Source of the DNA: M0108 sp044228795 | GTDB taxonomy: Bacteria; Pseudomonadota; Gammaproteobacteria; Chromatiales; Chromatiaceae | Assembly (NCBI GenBank): GCA_044228795.1 | Contig: JBGAUE010000010.1 | Span: 56,892 to 120,891 of the forward strand | Direction: 5' to 3' | DNA: 64,000 bases | Shown here: positions 1 to 6,726 of the stretch, piece by piece | Layout: each line of letters starts with the position of its first letter | How positions within the stretch are numbered: position 1 is the first letter of the stretch | The notes under the pieces: model-generated | What the model saw: the letters and a program-made list of their open reading frames with translations, nothing else | Told to the model about the DNA's origin: nothing | Databases searched by the model: none | Position numbers and translations under genes: made by a program

Positions 1-1
1 G

Positions 2-826
2 GACTTCCTGCTGATGCCCTGCTGTTTCGATGGCCTCTCCGCCCGCCTCATTGAACAGGCGGGCTTCTCCCTAACCTTCATGAGCGGCTTTGCCGTCGCC
101 GCCGCCCGGCTCGCACGGCCGGATACGGGGCTGATCTCCTACGGCGAAATGCTCGACCAGGGCCACTCCATCCTGGAGGCCGTCACCATCCCCGTCATCG
201 CCGACGGGGATACGGGCTATGGTAATGCGGTTAATGTCCGGCGCACCCTGGAGGGCTACGCCCGGGCCGGATTCGCCGGCATCATGATCGAGGATCAAGT
301 CGCCCCCAAGCGATGTGGTCACACCCAGGGCAAGGAGGTGGTGACCCGCACCGAGGCCTGTGTCCGCATCCGGGCCGCCGTGGAGGCCCGGGAGGCGGGG
401 GCCGACATCCTGATCATGGCCCGCACCGACGCTCGCGCCAGCCTGGGCCTCGAGGAGGCCCTGTGGCGCCTGCAAGCCTTTGTGGATCTCGGCGCCGATA
501 TCCTCTTTCTCGAAGCCCCTCAGGATGAGGCGGAGATGCGGACCTTCTGCCAGGCCCTGCCCGGTCCCAAGATGGCCAATATGCTGGAAGAAGGTGTCAC
601 GCCCCTGTTGCCACCGGCGGTCCTGGCCGAGATGGGCTACAAGATTGCTGCCTATCCCCTGACCCTGCTCAACAGCGCCGTTTTCGCCATGCGGGAGACC
701 TTGGACGACATCCGGGCGGGCCGTGTCCCCGCGCGCCGGGTCGATTTCGCCACCATTCGCCAGATTGTTGGCTTCGCGGACTACGACCGCTTGCTGGGGC
801 ATTACGCCGACGAGTCCCGGTTCTGA
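2..826 (+). CDS. PEP mutase / isocitrate lyase family enzyme (5' end outside window)
   Basis: The reading frame is open to the left edge, so the start codon lies upstream of the window. The first visible codons read DFLLMPCCFD, and the family normally has a short stretch before this. It belongs to the isocitrate lyase/phosphoenolpyruvate mutase superfamily, which makes or breaks C-C or C-P bonds next to a carboxylate using Mg2+. Visible signatures are the DGDTGYGN metal-site loop, IEDQ, and KRCGH, which carries the catalytic cysteine of the lyase branch. MARTDA follows. KRCGH points to a C-C lyase (2-methylisocitrate lyase, oxaloacetate decarboxylase or a carboxyphosphonoenolpyruvate mutase-like enzyme) rather than a phosphonate mutase. 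The exact substrate cannot be told from sequence. No prp or phosphonate genes are visible downstream. The next gene, hemE, is unrelated. Confidence 0.85.
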   Translation, partial: DFLLMPCCFDGLSARLIEQAGFSLTFMSGFAVAAARLARPDTGLISYGEMLDQGHSILEAVTIPVIADGDTGYGNAVNVRRTLEGYARAGFAGIMIEDQVAPKRCGHTQGKEVVTRTEACVRIRAAVEAREAGADILIMARTDARASLGLEEALWRLQAFVDLGADILFLEAPQDEAEMRTFCQALPGPKMANMLEEGVTPLLPPAVLAEMGYKIAAYPLTLLNSAVFAMRETLDDIRAGRVPARRVDFATIRQIVGFADYDRLLGHYADESRF

Positions 827-939
827 TCAGGGTTAGGGGGGTCCAATCCAGGAAGACCCACCGCAATAATTGCCTCCCGTAAGGGTAGAATCCTACCCAG
901 ATCAGAAAAACGCTCCTTTACCACCCTCGCTTGGAAGCC

Positions 940-2022
940 ATGCCTGTGACTCAACTCAAGAACGACACCTTCCTGCGCGCCCTGTTGCGCCAGCCCGTGG
1001 ACTACACGCCGATTTGGATGATGCGCCAGGCCGGCCGCTACCTGCCGGAATACCGGGCTAGCCGGGCCCGCGCGGGCAGCTTCATGGATCTCTGCATGAA
1101 CCCGGAATTGGCCTGCGAGGTAACCTTGCAGCCCCTGGAACGCTTCCCGCTCGACGCGGCCATCCTGTTTTCCGACATCCTCACGGTTCCAGACGCCATG
1201 GGCCTGGGACTCTACTTCACCGAGGGAGAGGGGCCCCATTTCGAGCGCCCGGTGCGGACCCGTGAGGATGTGCGGCGGCTGGGGGTGCCGGATATGGTGA
1301 AGGACCTGGGTTACGTCATGGACGCGGTAGCCCTGATCCGCCGCGAACTGGCCGGGCGCGCGCCCCTCATCGGCTTCGCTGGCAGCCCCTGGACCCTGGC
1401 CACCTATATGGTCGAGGGCCGGGGCTCCAAGACCTTCGCCCGCAGCAAGGCCATGATGTTCGATCAGCCCGCCCTAATGCACGAACTGCTCGCCGTCGTT
1501 GCCGAGGCCGTGACCCAATATCTTAATGCCCAGGTCGCCAGTGGCGCCCAGGCCCTGATGATCTTCGACACCTGGGGTGGTTCCCTCACGCCGCGCGACT
1601 ACCGCGACTTCTCTCTGGCCTATATGGCTCGCATTGCCGACGGCTTGACCCGGGAGGCGGAGGGCCGCCGGGTCCCTGTCATCCTCTTCACCAAGGGCGG
1701 TGGCCAGTGGTTGGAGGCCATGGCCGCTAGCGGCTGCGATGCCTTGGGCCTGGATTGGACCACGGACCTGGCTGATGCCCGCCGGCGAGTCGGTGGACGC
1801 GTGGCACTCCAAGGCAACATGGACCCCTGTTTGCTCTATGCCAGCCCGGAACGCATCCGTGCCGAAACCGCTGCCATCCTGGCCAGTTACGGCCAGGGCA
1901 CGGGACATGTCTTCAACCTCGGTCATGGGATCCATCCCGATGTGAAGCCGGATCATGCCGCCGCCCTGGTGGCGGCCGTCCATGAACTGAGCCGTCCCTA
2001 CCATGGCGTCGTGGGCGGGTAA
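940..2022 (+). CDS. hemE: Uroporphyrinogen decarboxylase HemE
   Basis: Cytoplasmic enzyme that removes four carboxyl groups from uroporphyrinogen III to give coproporphyrinogen III, on the route to heme and, in phototrophs, bacteriochlorophyll. The N-terminus shows the diagnostic WMMRQAGRYLPEYR motif, followed by FSDILTVPDAMGLGL, which holds the catalytic aspartate. GSPWTLATYM, GGGQW and GNMDPCLL follow, and the protein ends with a GHGIHP motif. The ATG at 940 gives MPVTQLKND, matching the family start (MTELKND in E. coli). A TTG three codons upstream at 931 is an unlikely alternative. Length is 360 residues, normal for the family. It stands alone between unrelated genes, with a strong hairpin downstream. 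Confidence 0.97.
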   Translation: MPVTQLKNDTFLRALLRQPVDYTPIWMMRQAGRYLPEYRASRARAGSFMDLCMNPELACEVTLQPLERFPLDAAILFSDILTVPDAMGLGLYFTEGEGPHFERPVRTREDVRRLGVPDMVKDLGYVMDAVALIRRELAGRAPLIGFAGSPWTLATYMVEGRGSKTFARSKAMMFDQPALMHELLAVVAEAVTQYLNAQVASGAQALMIFDTWGGSLTPRDYRDFSLAYMARIADGLTREAEGRRVPVILFTKGGGQWLEAMAASGCDALGLDWTTDLADARRRVGGRVALQGNMDPCLLYASPERIRAETAAILASYGQGTGHVFNLGHGIHPDVKPDHAAALVAAVHELSRPYHGVVGG

Positions 2023-2082
2023 GGGGCCTTTGGGGGCTTTTTGGATGGATCGGCCTGTCGGGTCGGACTGGCCTGATGACGG

Positions 2083-2100
2083 GGGCCAGGACCCTGGCCC
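2083..2100 (+). terminator. GC-rich hairpin downstream of hemE
   Basis: GGGCCAGG and CCTGGCCC are exact reverse complements separated by 2 bases, about 60 bases after the hemE stop. There is no T-run, so this is a terminator candidate by position and stem strength only. Confidence 0.4.
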
Positions 2101-2131
2101 GGGTGTTCAAGCCTAGAGCGGGGTAGAGGAC

Positions 2132-2485
2132 ATGAATAAGGCAAAGACCCAGGAAGTTACGGAGGCCGACGACGGTTACGCCGGTTTTCTGGCTCGGGCA
2201 CGGGCGGCCGGGGCCCTGTGGACCCTGAAGGGGGAGGGCGGCTATGTCGCCTTCCACGATGAGGAGGGGCCCTGTTTCCCCTTCTGGTCGAGCCCTGCTG
2301 GGGCCCAGGCCCTGGTCACCGCCGACTGGGCGGACTGCGAGCCCGAACGGGTCGGACTCGCCGAGCTGCGCGGGCTCTGGCTCCCGGGCATGGCTAAGGC
2401 CGAACGGCGCCTGACCCTGGAGCCGAGTGTGGACGGAGAGGGCATCGTCTGCGACCCGGGGGAGTTGCTGGCGGATCTGGAATAG
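2132..2485 (+). CDS. DUF2750 domain protein
   Basis: A 117-residue soluble protein with no signal peptide or membrane segment. The central part (ALWTLKGEGGYVAFHDEEG, then PFWSSPAGAQALV) matches the pattern of DUF2750 proteins, small cytoplasmic proteins of unknown function often called immunity-like or regulatory. The ATG is preceded by GGTAGAGGAC, a plausible ribosome-binding site. It lies 110 bases after hemE and converges on the downstream PLP-enzyme gene. The family assignment is from memory of its W-x-L ... F-P-F/L-W-S pattern. No specific role can be given. Confidence 0.75.
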   Translation: MNKAKTQEVTEADDGYAGFLARARAAGALWTLKGEGGYVAFHDEEGPCFPFWSSPAGAQALVTADWADCEPERVGLAELRGLWLPGMAKAERRLTLEPSVDGEGIVCDPGELLADLE

Positions 2486-2585
2486 GGACTGGAGCACGAT
2501 GAGGGTGCCAATTCGGCTGCCCGCTCTTGATCGAGAGGGCTGATCCAAAGGCTAAGTCTCTCCGTTCCCAGGACTTACAGCGCCC

Positions 2586-3572
2586 TTAGACCAGCGCGGA
2601 GGCATAGGCGAACAGCGCCGGGGCGCCACCCGTGTGCCAGAAGAGGACCTTCTCGTCCGGTCGGAAGCAGCCCTGGCGGACCTTATCGATCAGACCGGCC
2701 ATGGCGCGACCGGTATAGACCGGATCCAGCAGGATACCCTCATGGCGGGCCAGCAGATGGATTGCCTCCCGGTCGCCGGGACTGACTTCGCCATAACCGC
2801 TTCCTGAGTAACCTTCATCCAGATGCAATTCAGCGGGGGTCAGGCGGATGCCTGTACCCAGGAACTGCGCGGTGGCGTTGGCCAATTCCAGAATCAGTTC
2901 CCCGAGGGATTTTTCAGCGTCACCGACCTTGTCGATGGCAATGCCCGTGACCCGGTAGGTCTTGTTCAGGAGCCTTTTGCCCACCATCAGTCCCGCCTGG
3001 GTGCCGCCTGAACTCGAGGCAAAGATCAGGTGATCGAAATCCAACCCCAGGGCGCTCGTCTGCCGGTCCAGTTCGTAAAGGGCCTCCACAAACCCCGTGG
3101 CGCCCAGCGCGGTGGAACCCCCGTAGGGAACCCTAAAGGGCCGGCGCCCCGAGGCGCGCAACTGCTCGGCCAGGATCGGAATATCCTCGCCCTTGCGATG
3201 ATCGCCTGCCCAGTGGATGCTGGCCCCCAGGAGCTGATCTAGCAGGAGATTGCCGGTGACGGCTGTCGGCTCGGCCCCGCCCAGGACCAGATGACAGGCC
3301 AGCCCGAGACTGGCTGCCGCGGCGGCGGTCTGCCGGCAATGGTTGGATTGCATGGCCCCGGCGGTTATAAGGGTGTCCGCCCCCTCCGCCAGCGCCTGAC
3401 CGACCAGATACTCCAGTTTGCGGGTCTTGTTGCCCCCGCAAGCCAGACCCGTCAGATCATCCCGTTTGATGAAGAGACGTGGCCCGCCGAGCAAGCGACT
3501 CAGATGGGGGAGTTCGTGAATCGGCGTTGGGAAAAATCCCAGCGGCTGTCGGGCGAAATCAAGATGTGTCAC
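2586..3572 (-). CDS. PLP-dependent D-cysteine desulfhydrase / ACC deaminase family
   Basis: A 328-residue fold-type II PLP enzyme. IKRDDLTGLACGGNKTRKLE contains the PLP-binding lysine at about residue 49, and SNHCRQTAAAA is the phosphate and substrate loop typical of D-cysteine desulfhydrase (DcyD) and 1-aminocyclopropane-1-carboxylate deaminase. Family members release H2S, ammonia and pyruvate from D-cysteine, or ammonia from ACC. The late FWHTGG motif is typical of the same group. Given the adjoining sox operon, a D-cysteine desulfhydrase role would fit a sulfur context, but this is inference and it is transcribed away from sox. DcyD and ACC deaminase cannot be separated confidently by eye. 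Confidence 0.85.
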   Translation of the reverse strand: MTHLDFARQPLGFFPTPIHELPHLSRLLGGPRLFIKRDDLTGLACGGNKTRKLEYLVGQALAEGADTLITAGAMQSNHCRQTAAAAASLGLACHLVLGGAEPTAVTGNLLLDQLLGASIHWAGDHRKGEDIPILAEQLRASGRRPFRVPYGGSTALGATGFVEALYELDRQTSALGLDFDHLIFASSSGGTQAGLMVGKRLLNKTYRVTGIAIDKVGDAEKSLGELILELANATAQFLGTGIRLTPAELHLDEGYSGSGYGEVSPGDREAIHLLARHEGILLDPVYTGRAMAGLIDKVRQGCFRPDEKVLFWHTGGAPALFAYASALV

Positions 3573-3922
3573 TCAGCACCTGCACTTAATCTAAAGGATT
3601 GCCGGGATCGGGGCGGGCCGACCCCTGGTGGGCCGGGACCTCAAGGTAACGGGCTGGCCGAATCCCCGCAAGCCCGGCCCTGATTCACCCCTCGGGGTGC
3701 GTCCACATTGATTGGGCTTGGCGCCGTCCGATTGGGTCTGATTGTCTGTTATAGTAATTTAGCAATTGCGCATATAGTAATCCGCTAACTATCAGAATAT
3801 GGTGGAAAACCCCAATAAGCCATTGCGGAAATTCCTAATTCATTTGGCGCCGGAATCGGTGAATAATAGCGTCACGATCTAACTCAGCCATGACTCTTTC
3901 ATTCACCGAGGAGGTCAAGCCC
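3573..3922 (+). promoter_or_regulatory. Divergent spacer with probable sox operon promoter
   Basis: This 350-base spacer separates the minus-strand PLP enzyme from soxY. Its right half (about 3740-3890) is clearly AT-richer than the surroundings. It contains two copies of ATAGTAAT at 3751-3758 and 3774-3781, 23 bases apart, with a GCAATTGC palindrome between them (3762-3769). This looks like a regulator site plus promoter, but no -35/-10 pair can be fixed with confidence. An in-frame ATG at 3890 begins an 11-codon extension of soxY. The GAGGAGGT Shine-Dalgarno around 3908-3915 sits inside that extension and favours GTG 3923 as the real start. Confidence 0.5.
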
Positions 3923-4405
3923 GTGACACTGCAACAGCAACAACGCCGACTTTTTCTCAAGGGCACCCTGGCCGGGGGGGCGGTTCTCGCCGCCACCGGA
4001 CTGGGGCTGGTCAATCCCCGCCTGGCGTTAGCCGCCTGGCCGGCCGATGCCTTCCATGCCAGCACCATGGATGAGGCCATGACCAAGGTGTTTGGCTCCA
4101 CCGCGCTGGAGCCCAGCGATAAGGTCGTGCTCAAGGCCCCCGGCATCGCCGAGAACGGGGCCGTGGTACCCGTTACCATCAATGCCGAACAACTCGACAA
4201 TGTGGAGTCGATCAGCATCTTCTCTGAGAAAAATCCCACCCCCCTGTTGGCCCGCTTCAACCTCAAGCCCGGCTGCGTGCCCGAGATCTCCACCCGCGTC
4301 AAGATGGGCGAAAGCGGTGACGTGATAGCCGTGGTCCAGGCGGGCGGCAAGCTGTATAGCGCCCGTACCAATGTCAAGGTCACGGTCGGCGGCTGCGGCG
4401 GTTAA
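3923..4405 (+). CDS. soxY: Sulfur-carrier protein SoxY
   Basis: Periplasmic SoxY carries the sulfur substrate covalently on a cysteine at the tip of its C-terminal swinging arm. The protein ends in VGGCGG, the invariant SoxY motif, with the carrier cysteine at about residue 158 of 160. The N-terminus RRLFLKGTLAGG is a twin-arginine export signal, ending near ALAAWPADAF. SoxY-SoxZ is exported as a folded pair. GTG 3923 is chosen because GAGGAGGT lies 7 bases upstream. ATG 3890 would add 11 residues without a good ribosome site and would push the twin arginines deeper. First gene of a co-directional soxYZAXB run. Confidence 0.95.
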   Translation: MTLQQQQRRLFLKGTLAGGAVLAATGLGLVNPRLALAAWPADAFHASTMDEAMTKVFGSTALEPSDKVVLKAPGIAENGAVVPVTINAEQLDNVESISIFSEKNPTPLLARFNLKPGCVPEISTRVKMGESGDVIAVVQAGGKLYSARTNVKVTVGGCGG

Positions 4406-4444
4406 GCCGGTAACCTCAAGATCCCTGTTTTGGAGAAGAATCCT

Positions 4445-4753
4445 ATGTCAGAAGTCAAACTCCGCGCCGCCCTCAAGGATGGCAAGTGCGAGGTCAAGGC
4501 CCTCATGACCCATCCCATGGAAACCGGTCGCCGCAAGGACCCCGAGGGTAATCTCATCCCGGCTCATTACATCGAAACCGTCGAATTGCTTCACAACGGC
4601 AACCTGATGATGGAGGCCGATTGGGGCGGTGCCATTTCCACCAATCCCTTCTTTTCGACATCCCTGAAGAATGTGGCCGCAGGCGACACCATCGAGGTGC
4701 GCTGGGTCGATAACAAGGGCGAAAAGAGCTCCGGCACGGTCCAGGTCAAGTAG
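4445..4753 (+). CDS. soxZ: SoxZ, partner of SoxY
   Basis: A 102-residue protein without its own signal peptide, as expected for SoxZ, which is exported with SoxY through Tat. The sequence MSEVKLRAAL, then ALMTHPMETGRRKD and HYIETVELLHNG, is typical, as are NPFFSTSLKNV and the W-D-N-KGE stretch near the end. SoxZ is an immunoglobulin-like beta protein that holds SoxY and helps dock it to SoxXA, SoxB and other partners. ATG 4445 is preceded by GGAGAAG at about 4432. A TTG at 4430 is rejected because it would bury that ribosome site. It begins 39 bases after soxY. Confidence 0.96.
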   Translation: MSEVKLRAALKDGKCEVKALMTHPMETGRRKDPEGNLIPAHYIETVELLHNGNLMMEADWGGAISTNPFFSTSLKNVAAGDTIEVRWVDNKGEKSSGTVQVK

Positions 4754-4813
4754 GCCCGCTGGCGCCACCCTCACCCCTCACCAGCCAACCCGTACGCCCC
4801 AGATGAGGATGCC

Positions 4814-5653
4814 ATGTATAAAAACGCCTTAGCCGCGTTACCGATAATGCTTGCGGTGGCCGGCCCCCTGGTCGCCGCCCCCGACAAGACCCCGGAGGAG
4901 GTGCTCCACGCCCTGATCGATAGCTCGAATTCGGCCTATCTGACCCAGAGCGAGCAGAACCTGATGATGATGCAGGACGATCCGGCCTACTGGATCGGCG
5001 AACAGGGGGAGGCCCTCTTCAAGGAGCCCCGCGGCCCCAACCAGGTCTCCCTGGAAAAGTGCGACTTTGGCAAGGGCCCCGGCGTCCTGGAGGGGGCCTA
5101 CGTCGAGATGCCGCGCTACTTTGCCGACACCGGCAAGGTCATGGATCTGGAAAGCCGCCTTATGTACTGCATGAAGAGCCTCCAGGGCTTCACGGACGAG
5201 GATAAGGAGCTTAAGGACAAGCACGGCAACACCGATCTCGTCAAGCTTCAGACCTACATCGCCAAACAATCCAATGGGATGCCCTGGAATCCACCCATGG
5301 ATCATCCCCTGGAGAAGGCAATGCGGGCGGCGGGCGAGGAGTTTTTCTACCGCCGTGCCGGTATCAGCGATTTCAGTTGCGCCACCTGTCATGGCGCCAC
5401 GGGCAAGCGCATTCGCGCCTCGGTGCTTCCGGATGCCAACGTCCCCGAGGAGTGGACCAAGGCGATCTCCTGGCCCGCCTTCCGGGTCGGGCATGACGCC
5501 GTGCGCGGCAGTCAGCATCGCGTCTCCGAGTGTGTCTGGCAGATGCGTCAGGCGGAAATCATCTATGGCTCCGACGCCTCCATCGCCATCATTTCCTACT
5601 GGACCGATAAGGCACGGGGCCAGCCGGCCATCCTGCCCGATATCAAGCGCTAG
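4814..5653 (+). CDS. soxA: SoxA, monoheme type, of cytochrome SoxXA
   Basis: Periplasmic SoxA with SoxX joins thiosulfate oxidatively to the SoxY cysteine. A Sec signal peptide is visible (hydrophobic ALAALPIMLAVAGPLVAA). One c-heme motif, CATCH, lies at about residues 189-193. The active-site heme-ligand cysteine is in the ECVWQMR stretch (about C240). The N-terminal half has cysteines (KCDFGKG, YCMKSL) but no second CxxCH, so this is the monoheme SoxA type, in which a disulfide replaces the N-terminal heme. Length is 279 residues, normal. An AGGA-type ribosome site precedes ATG 4814. It sits between soxZ and soxX. Confidence 0.95.
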   Translation: MYKNALAALPIMLAVAGPLVAAPDKTPEEVLHALIDSSNSAYLTQSEQNLMMMQDDPAYWIGEQGEALFKEPRGPNQVSLEKCDFGKGPGVLEGAYVEMPRYFADTGKVMDLESRLMYCMKSLQGFTDEDKELKDKHGNTDLVKLQTYIAKQSNGMPWNPPMDHPLEKAMRAAGEEFFYRRAGISDFSCATCHGATGKRIRASVLPDANVPEEWTKAISWPAFRVGHDAVRGSQHRVSECVWQMRQAEIIYGSDASIAIISYWTDKARGQPAILPDIKR

Positions 5654-5676
5654 CCGTCGCCCAAGGAGACCCAGAC

Positions 5677-6639
5677 ATGATAGATAAGACCCTCATCGCG
5701 GCACTGCTGGCCACGACGACCCTGATACCTGGCATCGGTATGAGTGCTGATGCCGCCCCCCCGGCCGGTACCGAGAAGGCCGCCGCGGGTAACCCTGCCG
5801 CTGAGAAAAAAGTGGCCGAGAATAGTGCCAAGAAGCAGCCTGACGCCGGGAAGCCGGTTAAAAAGAACAGCGCGACCAACCAGGCGGCCGCAGCTAAAGC
5901 CACCACCGATAAGACCGATGCGGATAAGGCCTCCGCCGCTGGTGCGAGCCCCGCCAGCACCTCCGGCGCGGGTAAGGCCATGGCGGCCGGGGCCGTGGGC
6001 GCTGCCGCCGTCGGTCTGGCGGCCACGGCTGCCGCCAAGGGACCTGCGGTCGATTACACCAAAATGACCCCGACGGAACTGACGGAGTACCTGATTTTTG
6101 ACGCCAAGGGCTTCAAACTCGATCAGCCTACCCAAGAAGGCAAGACCGCACGGGAGCGCATGACCCAGGACGAGCTCCAAAAGACCTGCTCGGCGCTCCA
6201 TGGCCAGACCATCGATCCCGAAACGGCCAAGAAGGTCCAGGAGTTGGCCATCGCCTCGCGCCTCTACCCCGAGGGCGGCATTACCCTGGGGGACTGGAAG
6301 CGTGGCGAGTCCCTGGCCAAGGAAGGGGCCGGCTTTCGTCTCGGGCCTAAGGCGGATGACAACGCCAAGAAATTTGGCGGTAATTGCTATGCCTGTCATC
6401 AGATGGACCTGAAGGTGTCGGCCCATGGCACCCTGGGCCCCAGCCTGACCGGCTTTGGCAACCTCCGGGGCAACACCCCAGATACCCAGAAGTACGTGTA
6501 CGAGGTGATTTTCAACGGCCACGCCTATTTCCCTTGTACCAACATGCCCCGCTTTGGCGCCAACGGCTTCCTGAATCAGGGGCAGATAGCCGATCTCATG
6601 GCCTACCTGCTCGACCCGGAATCCCCGGTCAATAAGTAG
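5677..6639 (+). CDS. soxX: SoxX with unusually long Ala/Lys-rich N-terminal extension
   Basis: The C-terminal part is a SoxX monoheme cytochrome c: CYACH at about residues 237-241 followed by QMD, and NMPRFG near the end with the expected Met ligand. It receives electrons in the SoxXA complex. The protein has 320 residues, well above the usual SoxX size of about 120-220. After the signal peptide (about residues 1-26) comes a low-complexity stretch rich in Ala, Lys, Thr and Pro to about residue 100. A second Ala/Gly-rich hydrophobic segment follows (about 101-120), and then a folded region with DELQKTCSALHG. AAGGAG lies before ATG 5677. The gene starts 23 bases after soxA, supporting co-transcription and complex formation. 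Confidence 0.93.
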   Translation: MIDKTLIAALLATTTLIPGIGMSADAAPPAGTEKAAAGNPAAEKKVAENSAKKQPDAGKPVKKNSATNQAAAAKATTDKTDADKASAAGASPASTSGAGKAMAAGAVGAAAVGLAATAAAKGPAVDYTKMTPTELTEYLIFDAKGFKLDQPTQEGKTARERMTQDELQKTCSALHGQTIDPETAKKVQELAIASRLYPEGGITLGDWKRGESLAKEGAGFRLGPKADDNAKKFGGNCYACHQMDLKVSAHGTLGPSLTGFGNLRGNTPDTQKYVYEVIFNGHAYFPCTNMPRFGANGFLNQGQIADLMAYLLDPESPVNK

Positions 6640-6647
6640 TACCCCTG

Positions 6648-6680
6648 CCCAGCCCGAGTCCAGAGGGGCCTCGGGCTGGG
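6648..6680 (+). promoter_or_regulatory. Perfect 11-bp hairpin between soxX and soxB
   Basis: CCCAGCCCGAG (6648-6658) and CTCGGGCTGGG (6670-6680) are exact reverse complements with an 11-base loop, 8 bases after the soxX stop and 46 bases before soxB. No T-run follows, so it may be a partial terminator, an mRNA-processing site or a 3'-end stabiliser that lowers soxB relative to soxYZAX. The structure is seen directly. Its role is inference. Confidence 0.6.
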
Positions 6681-6726
6681 TCCAGTCATTTTCCCAGTCA
6701 GTCAACCCAAGCAGAGGATCCGAACC

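Noticed and set aside
3890..3922. ATG 3890 as start of soxY
   Set aside because: The strong GAGGAGGT site lies inside this extension and fits GTG 3923. The Tat motif is also better placed there.
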